From Synechococcus sp. CS-1330 (GTDB lineage: Bacteria > Cyanobacteriota > Cyanobacteriia > PCC-6307 > Cyanobiaceae), in contig JAHLYR010000066.1 of the NCBI GenBank assembly GCA_025128025.1, positions 1 through 64,000 of the forward strand: a DNA stretch of 64,000 bases. The letters are read 5' to 3'. Shown here piece after piece: positions 18,375-26,793 of this stretch. Below the pieces are notes generated by a model, which saw only the letters and a program-made list of their open reading frames with translations, did no database searches and was not told the origin of the DNA. How positions within the stretch are numbered: position 1 is the stretch's first letter; each line of letters begins with the position of its first letter. The position numbers and the translations under genes were made by a program.

Positions 18375-18486
18375 GGCTGGCTCTTCGCTGCGCTTATTGC
18401 GTCGGTAATGGGCGTAAGGGCCAACCTATCAGGCGGGGTTGGCGCCTCCCCCACTCAGTACCTCCCCTACTCAGTACCGGCCCTGC

Positions 18487-19080
18487 TCAGTTGTTAGGCG
18501 GATCGATCTGAATCAGCCAGCTGCCCAGGTAGCCGGCCATCGGCACGTCGCCGGGGGCTTGGGCTAGGGCATTGAACTGATACATGCCGATGTTGAAGGG
18601 ATTGAAGATGTTCATGTACACCCCGATGGTGCCGGTGTCAGGCACGGGCGTGTCTGGGAAAATCTCAATAGCACCGCCATTGGCAGCCACTTCGATCGTG
18701 GCTGGGATGATCTCCTGGCACTTGGTGCGAGACATCATTCCACCTTCACTCATCTTGCATAGCTTGACTCGCTTGGGGTCAATTTTGGCGTCGAAATAGC
18801 TTGGGATGCTGATGCTTAGTTTGAGAATTGCGGTCTTGCGATCTTTTGGTCTGAGTATTAAGTAGTACTCCGAGCGCTTGAGGCGCTGGGTGTCGGTCAT
18901 GAAGAAGTAGAGCTTGCGGTAGTCCTTGGTGTTATCCCAGCGGAACTCCATCAGGCTGGGCGTGCCCTGGGCCAGGCTCGGCTGGGAACTGGTGCTCAGC
19001 GCAACTGCTCCCGAAAAGAGTGCGGCGCTGGCGGCCAGGGCCGGTAGGGCGAGTTGGTGGCGAAGGCGAGGGAAACCCAT
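18487..19080 (-). CDS. DUF2808 secreted protein
   Basis: A 197-residue protein starting at ATG 19080. Its N-terminal signal peptide (basic MGFPRLRHQ, then Ala-rich hydrophobic core) ends near SLAQG. The mature part has the DUF2808 pattern: MEFRWDNTKDYRKLYFF, RSEYYLILRPKDRKTAILKL, and the C-terminal GMYQFNALAQAPGD...YLGSW. This family is found in cyanobacteria and its function is unknown; it is predicted periplasmic or outer-surface. Confidence 0.82.
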   Translation of the reverse strand: MGFPRLRHQLALPALAASAALFSGAVALSTSSQPSLAQGTPSLMEFRWDNTKDYRKLYFFMTDTQRLKRSEYYLILRPKDRKTAILKLSISIPSYFDAKIDPKRVKLCKMSEGGMMSRTKCQEIIPATIEVAANGGAIEIFPDTPVPDTGTIGVYMNIFNPFNIGMYQFNALAQAPGDVPMAGYLGSWLIQIDPPNN

Positions 19081-19168
19081 CAGGGCTGCACCAATAAGTG
19101 ATTTGATTCTCAGCAGGGAGCTGCTGCCCCGGTGCCTCAGGTGGCCGGCCCCAAAGGTGGCGGCGGGC

Positions 19169-19546
19169 CTATGGCTGAGCCCGATCTGGTCGCAGGCCAG
19201 CTGCCTCGCGCAGGTAGGGGTGCACCGGGGTCTGCTGCGGTTGTAGCCAGGCATGGGCCAGTAGGCGGATGCAGCGAGGCAGATCGCCTGCTACTTCCAT
19301 TTGCTGGCAATCGAGCAAGGCCACCTGGTCCCAGCCTGGTTGGCGTCTGGCGATGGCCGCCGGGAAACAGGCATCCAGATCCCGGGTTACTGAAAAGGTC
19401 ACCGACACCAGCTGCTCTCCCTGGAGCCCATTGCGCTCCATCAGGGCATCCACAAGCTCCTTGACGCAGGCCTGAATCGCCTCGGCGCTGTTCAGCTCGG
19501 CGGTGGTGGCCCCGCGCAGGGCCCGCAACACAAAACCAGCGTTCAT
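19169..19546 (-). CDS. aroH: Chorismate mutase, AroH type
   Basis: A 125-residue monofunctional chorismate mutase of the Bacillus AroH fold, which makes prephenate for Phe/Tyr synthesis. Visible are the N-terminal VLRALRGATTAELNSAEAI (active-site Arg), VSVTFSVTRDLDACFPA, and VALLDCQQMEVAGDLPRCIR with the conserved Arg. The start ATG at 19546 overlaps the sppA stop as ATGA; a longer start at 19561 is less likely. Confidence 0.92.
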   Translation of the reverse strand: MNAGFVLRALRGATTAELNSAEAIQACVKELVDALMERNGLQGEQLVSVTFSVTRDLDACFPAAIARRQPGWDQVALLDCQQMEVAGDLPRCIRLLAHAWLQPQQTPVHPYLREAAGLRPDRAQP

Positions 19547-20355
19547 GGCCTGTATAGCCACAGGGGTTGACCGCTCCAGGCCAGTTCCAGGCTGAAGCTC
19601 TCGATCAGCTGGCGCAGTTGGCTGCGGCCCGGCAGCACACCGCCAAAGCGTTTGGGCGGGGTGCCAAAGGTGGTTGGGCGGGTTTTCTCAGGGTCGAGGC
19701 CAGCCAGCTCGGCGGCTAGGCGCCTGGCCGTCTCCTCGTCACCGAGCACATCTACTAAACCCAGCTCCAGGGCTTGGGCGCCGCTGAACACCCGGCCATC
19801 GGCGAAGCCGCGCACCGTTTCTTGGTTCAGACCCCTTCCCGTTGCTACGGCCTCCACAAATTGGTGGTAGCTCGAATCAATCAGGCTCTGCAGCAGCTTG
19901 CGTTCTCCTTCGCTGAGGGCGCGATCCGGCGAAAGAATGTCTTTGTAGAGGCCGCTCTTGACGGTCTCAAAGCTCACGCCCAGCCGCTCCAGCAGCTTGG
20001 AGAGGTTGTTGCCCCGCAGAATCACGCCGATCGAGCCGGTGATCGTGCCTGGGTTGGCCACAATTTTTTCGGCGGCAACTCCGATGTAAACCCCGCCTGA
20101 GGCGGAAATGTTGCCGAAGCTGGCCACCACCTTGCAGCCCTTCTCGCGTAGGCGCAGCAGGGCGCTGTAGATCTCCTGGCTGTCGCCCACGGTGCCGCCG
20201 GGGCTATCGATGCGCAGCAACAGAGCAGGACACTCCCGTTGCTCCACCTGGCGCAGGGCCTTGAGCACCCGGCTGCGGGTGGGGCCGGCGATTGGTCCTT
20301 CGATGGCAATGCGCGCCAGGGTGCGACGGGTCTTGCGGCGCCAGGGCCAGGGCAT
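19543..20355 (-). CDS. sppA: Signal peptide peptidase SppA (S49)
   Basis: Membrane-associated serine protease that degrades cleaved signal peptides. ATG 20355 (MPWPWRRKTRRT) gives 270 residues, a short SppA form. Family features are IDSPGGTVGDSQEIY, the nucleophile region NISASGGVYIGVAAEKIVA, PGTITGSIGVI, and the catalytic Lys in VKSGLYKDILSP. There is no obvious N-terminal membrane helix from this start. It is coupled to aroH by a 4-base overlap and divergent from the permease gene. Confidence 0.92.
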   Translation of the reverse strand: MPWPWRRKTRRTLARIAIEGPIAGPTRSRVLKALRQVEQRECPALLLRIDSPGGTVGDSQEIYSALLRLREKGCKVVASFGNISASGGVYIGVAAEKIVANPGTITGSIGVILRGNNLSKLLERLGVSFETVKSGLYKDILSPDRALSEGERKLLQSLIDSSYHQFVEAVATGRGLNQETVRGFADGRVFSGAQALELGLVDVLGDEETARRLAAELAGLDPEKTRPTTFGTPPKRFGGVLPGRSQLRQLIESFSLELAWSGQPLWLYRP

Positions 20356-20413
20356 TTGGGATAGGTGAAGTGGTTGGATCTTAAAAACAAAGCCTTCGCC
20401 GGCCAGGAAGCCC

Positions 20414-21349
20414 ATGCCCCAGGCCCTGCGATGGCCCTTGATGTTGCTCCCTTTTGCCCTGTGGGGCACGGCGATGGCGGCGATGCGGCCCCTACTGGAA
20501 TCAGGCAGTCCTCTGCAGGTGGCAAGCCTGCGGCTGCTGCCCGCCGGGGTTTTGGTGCTGCTGGCCGCCCTGTTGCTGGGCCGCTCGCTGCGGGTGGCAG
20601 CCGTTGATTGGCCCTGGTTGCTGGCCTTTGCCCTGGTTGACGGCAGCCTCTTCCAGGGTCTACTGGCTCGGGGCCTAGGCCAGACCGGAGCCGGCCTGGG
20701 TTCGGTACTTATCGATTCTCAGCCCCTGCTGGTGGCCCTGCTGGCCCGCAGTCTGTTTGGGGAGGCGATCAATCCGGTGGGCTGGGTGGGCCTGCTGCTG
20801 GGGCTGCTCGGCATCCTTTGCCTGGGTTTGCCGGCACCGGTGCTGCGCCACTGGTGGCTCGATGGTCCGGTCGCCCTCGGCGAACAGGCCTGGAGCCATG
20901 GGGAGCTGTGGATGCTGGCGGCGGCGGCGGCGATGGCCATCGGCACGGTGCTGAGTCGCTATGCCAGCCGCCAAAGCGATCCGGTGGCAATTACCGGCTG
21001 GCACCTTCTGCTTGGTGGCCTGCCGCTGCTGGGAGGGGTCGCCTCGGAGGGAGACCTACTGCCCAGTTGGAGCCTGGGAGAATGGGGATTAATGGCTTAC
21101 GCCACCGTGCTCGGCAGCGCCCTGGCCTATGGCCTTTTTTTCTGGTTTGCCAACAGTGGTGACCTCACAGGTTTCACCGCTCTCACCTTCTTAACTCCCG
21201 TCTTCGCCCTGCTCTGCGGGGTTTGGCTGCTTGGTGAGCAGTTGCAGCCGCTGCAGTGGCTCGGGGCCCTGCTGGCCCTGGTGTCGGTGCTTTTGATCAA
21301 CCGGCGCCAGCAGCTCTGGCGCGGCACCTCCTTGCTGGAGCAGCCCTGA
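20414..21349 (+). CDS. EamA/DMT-family permease
   Basis: A 311-residue membrane protein with about ten hydrophobic segments in two homologous EamA halves, typified by FALWGTAMAAMRPLL near the N-terminus and ALTFLTPVFALLCGVWLLGEQL near the C-terminus. Drug/metabolite transporter superfamily; it probably exports a small metabolite, not identifiable here. The stop overlaps the start of the glycosyltransferase (TGATG), so the two are likely co-translated. Confidence 0.87.
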   Translation: MPQALRWPLMLLPFALWGTAMAAMRPLLESGSPLQVASLRLLPAGVLVLLAALLLGRSLRVAAVDWPWLLAFALVDGSLFQGLLARGLGQTGAGLGSVLIDSQPLLVALLARSLFGEAINPVGWVGLLLGLLGILCLGLPAPVLRHWWLDGPVALGEQAWSHGELWMLAAAAAMAIGTVLSRYASRQSDPVAITGWHLLLGGLPLLGGVASEGDLLPSWSLGEWGLMAYATVLGSALAYGLFFWFANSGDLTGFTALTFLTPVFALLCGVWLLGEQLQPLQWLGALLALVSVLLINRRQQLWRGTSLLEQP

Positions 21350-22425
21350 TGCGGATCCTGGTGGTGAGTACTCCGGTGGGAGCCCTGGGTAGTGGCCGCG
21401 GCGGTGGTGTGGAGCTCACGGCCTGTGCCCTAGTGGCGGGGTTGTTGGGGCGGGGCCACCGGGTGACGGTGCTGGCGGCCGAGGGATCCGTGCTGCCCCC
21501 TCCATGCCTTGCCGCCGAACTTTGGACCTGTAGCGGCAGCTCTCAGACCAGCGCCCAGCACCAGCAGCGCAGTGCCGCGATCACGATGCCGGCCGATGGC
21601 CTGCTGCAGGCCTTCTGGCGGAGGGCGCTGTTGGAGGGGCCTGGGGCTGGCTTTGAGGCGGTGATCAACCTGGCCTACGACTGGCTGCCTCTCTGGTTGA
21701 CCCCCCTAGCGCCCCTGCCCCTGTTTCACCTGGTGAGCATGGGTTCGGTGAGTGAGGCGATGGATTTGGCGATTGCCGAGCTGGCGGCTTGGGACCAGCG
21801 GCGCCTCGCTTTTCATACCCGTGTGCAGGCGGCGGATTTTTGTTTGCCCCAGGCGCCGGTGGTGCTGGGTAACGGCTTTGACCTAGAGGCTTATGGCTTC
21901 TGCGCCGAGCCTGAGCCGCTGCTGGGCTGGGCCGGCCGGGTGGCACCGGAGAAGGGGCTGGAGGACGCGGCGGCGGCGGCGGCCCAGCTGGGTTTGCCCC
22001 TAGCGGTGTGGGGTTTGGTGGAAGACCAGGCCTATGCGGCAGCGGTGGAGGCGTCGGTGCCGGCTGGCACCCTGCAGTGGCGGGGTTTCTTGCCCACCGA
22101 TCAGCTGCAGCAGCAGCTCGGCCATTGCCAGGCTTTGCTGAATACCCCCAAGTGGAATGAGGCCTACGGCAACGTTGTGGTGGAGGCGCTGGCCTGCGGT
22201 GTCCCGGTGGTGGCCTATCGCCGCGGCGGCCCCGGCGAGCTGGTGCAGCCGGGTCTCACTGGACTGCTGGTGGAGCCGGACGACGTGACGGCCCTGGCGG
22301 CGGCGGTGGCGCAGGTGGTCACGATCGAGCGTCGCGCCTGCCGGGCCTGGGTGGAAGCCAATGCCTCGCGTGCCGTTCTGGCGCAGCGGGTGGAGGCGTG
22401 GTTGGTGGCGGGTTTGGGTTTGTGA
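21349..22425 (+). CDS. GT4-type glycosyltransferase
   Basis: A 358-residue GT-B fold enzyme. The N-terminal Rossmann start MRILVVSTPVGALGSGRGGGVE precedes GRGHRVTVLA. In the C-terminal half are GWAGRVAPEKGLEDA and the nucleotide-sugar site NEAYGNVVVEALACGVPVVAYR with the E-x7-E pair, then GGPGELVQPGLTGLLV. Donor and acceptor are unknown; it may act on surface polysaccharide or glycolipid. It is translationally coupled to the permease gene. Confidence 0.85.
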   Translation: MRILVVSTPVGALGSGRGGGVELTACALVAGLLGRGHRVTVLAAEGSVLPPPCLAAELWTCSGSSQTSAQHQQRSAAITMPADGLLQAFWRRALLEGPGAGFEAVINLAYDWLPLWLTPLAPLPLFHLVSMGSVSEAMDLAIAELAAWDQRRLAFHTRVQAADFCLPQAPVVLGNGFDLEAYGFCAEPEPLLGWAGRVAPEKGLEDAAAAAAQLGLPLAVWGLVEDQAYAAAVEASVPAGTLQWRGFLPTDQLQQQLGHCQALLNTPKWNEAYGNVVVEALACGVPVVAYRRGGPGELVQPGLTGLLVEPDDVTALAAAVAQVVTIERRACRAWVEANASRAVLAQRVEAWLVAGLGL

Positions 22426-22440
22426 AAGGCGATATGGTTT

Positions 22441-22454
22441 CTTAGTCGACTAAG
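22441..22454. promoter_or_regulatory. Perfect 14-bp palindrome, candidate toxin-antitoxin operator
   Basis: CTTAGTCGACTAAG is fully self-complementary. It ends 30 bases before the antitoxin ATG and just before a possible -10 box TTTAAT (22459-22464). Phd/VapB-type antitoxins bind palindromes in their own promoter, so this is a natural candidate operator. A good ribosome site GGGAGGTGG is at 22467-22475. Confidence 0.6.
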
Positions 22455-22484
22455 CTGGTTTAATCTGGGAGGTGGATTACAGCC

Positions 22485-22733
22485 ATGCGGCAGGTGAACA
22501 TGCACGAGGCCAAGACCCACCTATCGCGGCTGGTTGATGAGGCAGCAGCAGGGGAGCCGTTTGTGATTTGCAAGGCCGGCCGGCCCATGGTGCGCGTCAC
22601 CCCCCTCAGCGAAGCAGGCTCTGCTGCGGCACCACTGCGGCGCCTGGGCCTGCTGGCCGGCCAGTGCCAGGTGCCCGACGACTTTGATCAGCTGGGCGCC
22701 GCCGAGATCGCCGATCTGTTTGAAGGCGCCTGA
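22485..22733 (+). CDS. Phd/YefM-type antitoxin
   Basis: An 82-residue protein with the Phd/YefM DNA-binding start MRQVNMHEAKTHLSRLVDEA and the strand EPFVICKAGRPMVRVTPL, followed by a variable acidic C-terminal tail that normally neutralises the toxin. It ends 8 bases before the PIN-domain gene. Type II antitoxin and probable autorepressor. The upstream palindrome is the likely operator. Confidence 0.9.
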   Translation: MRQVNMHEAKTHLSRLVDEAAAGEPFVICKAGRPMVRVTPLSEAGSAAAPLRRLGLLAGQCQVPDDFDQLGAAEIADLFEGA

Positions 22734-22741
22734 GGCCAGCG

Positions 22742-23131
22742 ATGCGCATATTGCTCGACACTCATCTTCTGGTGTGGGCGATGGGCTCGCCCGAGCGGCT
22801 GTCAGCGGCCCTAGCGGCGATGCTGCAGGATCCCGCCAATACGCCTGTGTTCAGTGTGGCCAGCCTGTGGGAGCTGGTGATCAAACAGGCGCTGGGGCGG
22901 CCGGATTTCCGGGTGGAGCCAGCCTTGCTGCGCCGAGCCCTGCTTGATGGCGGTTGGCAGGAACTGCCGATCCAGGCCCATCACGCCCTGGCTGTGGCCG
23001 CACTGCCGCTCCTGCATCGCGATCCCTTTGACCGGCTGTTGCTGGCCCAGGCCAGCGCTGATGGCCTGCTTTTGATCACTGCCGATCAGCAACTGGCGGC
23101 CTATCCGGGGCCGGTGCGGCTGATGGGCTGA
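22742..23131 (+). CDS. VapC-like PIN-domain toxin
   Basis: A 129-residue PIN-domain ribonuclease. The acidic metal-binding residues are in place: Asp in RILLDTHLLVW, Glu in VASLWELVIKQ, Asp in LHRDPFDRLLLAQA, and Asp in LLITADQQL. Proteins of this class usually cut tRNA or rRNA when free of antitoxin. The WELVIK and HRDPFDR forms match PIN proteins paired with Phd-type antitoxins. It appears intact. Confidence 0.9.
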   Translation: MRILLDTHLLVWAMGSPERLSAALAAMLQDPANTPVFSVASLWELVIKQALGRPDFRVEPALLRRALLDGGWQELPIQAHHALAVAALPLLHRDPFDRLLLAQASADGLLLITADQQLAAYPGPVRLMG

Positions 23132-23190
23132 ATGGGCACGAACTGCCAGGTCCGGCTTGCCAGCCAGCGGTTGCACGTCGCTTCGGTACG

Positions 23191-24990
23191 TTGAATGCTT
23201 CGGCAAAACGCCCTCTGCCACAGCTCAAGCTGACCCGCCACCGCCTGGTCTTGCTCTGCACCCTGGCGATCGGGCTTGTGCTGTTTGTGTGGCAGCTCGG
23301 CAGCACGGGGCTAGTAGATGAAACACCGCCGCTGTTCGCCGCCTCGGCGCGGGCGATGGCTGAAACGGGCGACTGGTTGATTCCCCGCGTCAACGGCCTG
23401 CCCCGCTACGACAAGCCGCCGCTTGTGTATTGGCTGATGGGGGTCCTCTATGCCCTGCCGGGGCAGCAGGCTTGGAACCCCCTGGGCACCTGGGCGGCGC
23501 GGCTGCCCTCGGCCCTGGCCAGCGTGGCGCTGATGCTGGGCCTGGCCCACACGCTCCTGCGCTGGCCCCAACGCTCCCGGGCCCCAGGGGCCACGGCGTT
23601 GGCGGCCGCCTTGGCCTATGGCCTCTCGCCGCTGGCGCTGGTGTGGGGCCGCATCTCCGTGAGTGATGCTCTGCTGGCGGGGTGTCTGGGGTTCAGCCTG
23701 CTGCTGAGCTGGCGCTGCTACGCCGCAGGCGGGCGCCGCTGGTGGCAGGCCTGGCTGGTGCTGGGGCTGGCGGTGCTGGCCAAGGGGCCGGTGGCGGTGC
23801 TTTTGCTCGGGCTCACCCTCCTTTTATTTGGCTGGCTGCAGGCGGATCTGGGCGGGCTGTGGGCACGGCTGCGGCCCCTGCCCGGACTGGCACTCACCGC
23901 CCTGGTGGCGCTGCCCTGGTATGGCCTGGCCCTGCTGGTGGAGGGGGAGCCCTTCTGGCAGAGCTTTTTTGGTTACCACAATCTGCAGCGCTTCACCGCG
24001 GTGGTGAACAACCACCTGGCGCCCTGGTGGTTCTTCGGGCCGGTGCTGGTGATTGCCAGCTTGCCAGTCACGCCTTTGTTGCTGCTGGGCCTGGCCCAGG
24101 GCTTGGGGCGCCTGCGCGAGCCGCTGGCGCCCGAGCTCTCCCTGCAGCGCTTCGCCGCCTGCTGGCTGCTGGCGGTGTTGCTTTTTTTCACGGCGGCTTC
24201 CACCAAGCTGCCCAGCTACTGGCTACCGGCCACGCCGGCGGCGGGCCTGCTGGTCGCCTTGGCGGCCCAGCGGAGCGGTCGCTGGGCCTGGGGGCTCAGC
24301 CTGCTGCTCACGGCGGTGGTGGCCGGGGGCTTCGCGACAGGACCCCTTTGGCTGCCGCTGATTGAGGCCCCCGAGATGCCCACTCTGGGGGCTGAGCTGT
24401 TGGCGGCGCCCTGGGTGCCCCTGGCAGTGGCCTTCTGGGCCCTGGCCCTGCTGCTGGGGGCCTGGGTGGGCTGGCGCAAGGACGCTCTGTCGGGCCTGCT
24501 GGCCCTGCAGCTGCCGCTGGCAGCGTTTGTGCCGGGGGTGTTGCTGCCGCTGGTGGAGTTGGGGGATCGGCTGCGGGCCGCTCCGGTGCGGGAGCTCGCG
24601 GCTGAGGCTCGCTCCGCCCGCCGGCCCAGCGAGCCCCTGGCGATGCTCGGCATGCTCAAGCCTTCGCTGCATTACTACAGCCGCCGGGTAGTGATCTTTG
24701 AGGGTGATGAGCCCCAGCATCTGGTGAACCTGGCCGATCGGCTGCGACATGAGAGCCGCCCGGGCCAGCCCGCCAGCAAGCCGGCGCAGCAGCCAACCGT
24801 GCTGGTGGTGATTGATTCCGGCACCGCCGCCCAGCCCCATTGGCAGGGACTTAAACCCCAGCTGCTGAATCGCCGCGGTATCTACGCTCTCTGGCGCCTG
24901 GAGCGCAGTCGCCTTGAGCAGCGGGCGGCCCAGCTGCAGCGGCAGGGGGTGGCCGCCGACTGGCGGCTGAAGCGCCCCGAGCGCTACTGA
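23191..24990 (+). CDS. GT39/ArnT-like membrane glycosyltransferase
   Basis: A 599-residue integral membrane protein with ten or more hydrophobic segments. The N-terminal loop after the first helix carries DETPPLFAASARAMAETGDWLIPRVNG and YDKPPLVYWLMG, the acidic and lysine motifs of the dolichyl/undecaprenyl-phosphate-sugar transferase superfamily (PMT/ArnT). It probably transfers a sugar from a lipid carrier onto protein, lipid A-like or other acceptors on the periplasmic side. The start is TTG 23191, with no better codon nearby. Its end overlaps the convergent DUF721 gene by 7 bases. Confidence 0.85.
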   Translation: MNASAKRPLPQLKLTRHRLVLLCTLAIGLVLFVWQLGSTGLVDETPPLFAASARAMAETGDWLIPRVNGLPRYDKPPLVYWLMGVLYALPGQQAWNPLGTWAARLPSALASVALMLGLAHTLLRWPQRSRAPGATALAAALAYGLSPLALVWGRISVSDALLAGCLGFSLLLSWRCYAAGGRRWWQAWLVLGLAVLAKGPVAVLLLGLTLLLFGWLQADLGGLWARLRPLPGLALTALVALPWYGLALLVEGEPFWQSFFGYHNLQRFTAVVNNHLAPWWFFGPVLVIASLPVTPLLLLGLAQGLGRLREPLAPELSLQRFAACWLLAVLLFFTAASTKLPSYWLPATPAAGLLVALAAQRSGRWAWGLSLLLTAVVAGGFATGPLWLPLIEAPEMPTLGAELLAAPWVPLAVAFWALALLLGAWVGWRKDALSGLLALQLPLAAFVPGVLLPLVELGDRLRAAPVRELAAEARSARRPSEPLAMLGMLKPSLHYYSRRVVIFEGDEPQHLVNLADRLRHESRPGQPASKPAQQPTVLVVIDSGTAAQPHWQGLKPQLLNRRGIYALWRLERSRLEQRAAQLQRQGVAADWRLKRPERY

Positions 24991-25532
24991 GGCTGCGCTC
25001 CTTCTAAAGACTGGGTCAGCTCCTTTTGCCGGCAGAAACTGCAATGGCCCCAGCGGGCCATTTCGCCGGCGGGGGCCGGGCTGGTGCAGCGGGGACAGGT
25101 GGCCATGCCGTGGACGTCTACCCGGCTGGGATGGACGCTCCACACTTCTTCCTCCTGCTGGCGGCCGGGGGCTACGGCGGCGCTGGGGTGGTGCTGCTCC
25201 AGGCGTATGTCGCGCACTGTGAAGCCGTTGGCGCGCAGGGCCCCCAGCAGTTGGTGACGGTTGTATTGGAGCGCCTGCAGCCAGGGGCCAGGGGCGGCGC
25301 CCACGGTGAGCAGGCCGCTGTGCAGCCGCAGGGGCCGGCAGTGGGGTGCCAGCTGGGCGCCGGCGATGCGGGGCCAGGCCTGCCATAGGGCTGCCAGGTG
25401 TCCCCCTTGCTGCCAGCTTTGCTCCAATTCCCGCAGGCAGCTGGCCAGGGCGCTGGCGGGCTGCCGGGGTGGCGGCATCAGCAGGCTCAGATTGCCGAGT
25501 TGGCGGGTTTGCTGCCGGGGGGCCTTGGCCAT
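24984..25532 (-). CDS. DUF721/DciA-like protein with C-terminal zinc ribbon
   Basis: A 182-residue protein. Residues about 25-115 match the DUF721 pattern (WQAWPRIAGAQLAPHCRPLRL, LTVGAAPGPWLQALQYNRHQLL). This family includes DciA, a loader/partner of the replicative helicase DnaB. The C-terminus adds a zinc-ribbon-like CPRC-x14-CSFC, not part of the basic domain. Role in replication initiation is inferred from the family. Confidence 0.78.
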   Translation of the reverse strand: MAKAPRQQTRQLGNLSLLMPPPRQPASALASCLRELEQSWQQGGHLAALWQAWPRIAGAQLAPHCRPLRLHSGLLTVGAAPGPWLQALQYNRHQLLGALRANGFTVRDIRLEQHHPSAAVAPGRQQEEEVWSVHPSRVDVHGMATCPRCTSPAPAGEMARWGHCSFCRQKELTQSLEGAQPQ

Positions 25533-25619
25533 GGCTTGACCCTATCGGCGGTGCGGCAATCCCGCTGCTGAACCAAGCCAAACCCTGGCTAACCTCAAGC
25601 CTTGCCCCTGCAGCCTCCG

Positions 25620-26393
25620 ATGGGCTTCTTTGACCGCCTAAGCCGCCTGATCCGCGCCAACGCCAATGCGGCGGTAGGCGCGATGGAGGATCCCTCCAAA
25701 ATTTTGGATCAATCGGTGGCCGACATGCAGTCGGACCTGATCAAGCTGCGCCAGGCGGTGGCTACGGCGATCGCTAGCCAAAAGCGCATCCAGAACCAGG
25801 CGGAGCAGGCCGATTCCCAGGCCAAAACCTGGTATGAGCGCGCTGAACTGGCCCTCAAGAAGGGCGAGGAAGACCTGGCCCGCGAAGCCCTAGGGCGTCG
25901 CAAAACCTGCCAGGACACTGCCACTGCCCTCAACACCCAGCTCCAGAGCCAGGCGGGTCAGGTGGAGCAGCTCAAAAAGAGCTTGATCTCTCTTGAGAGC
26001 AGGATCGCCGAGGCCAAAACCAAAAAGGACATGCTCAAGGCCCGGGCCCAGGCGGCCCAGGCCCAGGAGCAGCTGCAGAGCGCCGTGGGCAGCTTGGGCA
26101 CCAACAGCTCCATGGCCGCCTTTGAGCGTATGGAGGAAAAGGTGCAGACCCTGGAGGCTCGCAGCCAGGCCGCCGCTGAACTGGCTGGAGCAGATCTGGA
26201 GAGTCAGTTTGCGGCGCTTGAAGGGGCCCCGGAGGTTGACGATGAATTGGCGGCTCTAAAAAATCGCCTGGCCGGTGGGACACCGGTATCCCTGCCCCTG
26301 GGCACCCCAGCCGCTCCCCAGCTCGAGCCGGTAAAGGTGAGCGAGGTAGACCCGGAGCTCGAGGAGCTCAAGCGTTCGATCGACAAGCTCTGA
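25620..26393 (+). CDS. vipp1: Vipp1/IM30 (PspA family) membrane-remodelling protein
   Basis: ESCRT-III-like protein needed for thylakoid formation and membrane integrity. It starts at ATG 25620 with MGFFDRLSRLIRANANAAV (amphipathic helix 0) and continues as long coiled-coil helices rich in Ala, Glu, Gln and Lys. It is 257 residues. The C-terminal linker and terminal helix (EVDPELEELKRSIDKL) are what distinguish Vipp1 from plain PspA. It is a monocistronic-looking gene before trxA. Confidence 0.93.
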   Translation: MGFFDRLSRLIRANANAAVGAMEDPSKILDQSVADMQSDLIKLRQAVATAIASQKRIQNQAEQADSQAKTWYERAELALKKGEEDLAREALGRRKTCQDTATALNTQLQSQAGQVEQLKKSLISLESRIAEAKTKKDMLKARAQAAQAQEQLQSAVGSLGTNSSMAAFERMEEKVQTLEARSQAAAELAGADLESQFAALEGAPEVDDELAALKNRLAGGTPVSLPLGTPAAPQLEPVKVSEVDPELEELKRSIDKL

Positions 26394-26472
26394 GCGGCTT
26401 GGCAGTTCGTCTCCGGCCGGCTGCCCCGCTCCATACAATCGCTGTACGCATACGTTTTTAAGGGCTGCTGTC

Positions 26473-26793
26473 GTGTCTGTCGCTCATCTCACCGATGCCA
26501 ATTTCCAAGCTGAGGTGACCGATTGTTCTACGCCCGTGCTTGTGGATGTGTGGGCCGAATGGTGCGGTCCCTGCCGGCTGATGGCTCCAATGATGGAGTG
26601 GCTGGCTGCTGAATATGCGGGTCGTCTGGTGGTGGGCAAGCTCGAGGCAGACGCCAACCCGGTGATTCGCGATGGCCTGCAGATCCAGGGACTGCCCGCC
26701 CTGATCTTGTTTCGAGATGGCAAGGAACTGGCTCGTCACGAGGGTGCTATGGCCAAACCGCAGCTACAGGCTTTTGTGGATGCCCATCTCTGA
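26473..26793 (+). CDS. trxA: Thioredoxin
   Basis: A 106-residue cytoplasmic thiol reductant with the active site VWAEWCGPCRLMAP (WCGPC), the conserved Asp before it, and the cis-Pro in GLPALILFRDG. It starts at GTG 26473. The aminotransferase start lies 14 bases inside its 3' end, so the genes are coupled. Confidence 0.95.
   Translation: MSVAHLTDANFQAEVTDCSTPVLVDVWAEWCGPCRLMAPMMEWLAAEYAGRLVVGKLEADANPVIRDGLQIQGLPALILFRDGKELARHEGAMAKPQLQAFVDAHL

Noticed and set aside
24223-25581. A 452-codon minus-strand frame over the GT39-like and DUF721 genes
   Set aside because: Pro/Arg/Gln-rich translation without motifs. It covers two genes with good family evidence in other frames.
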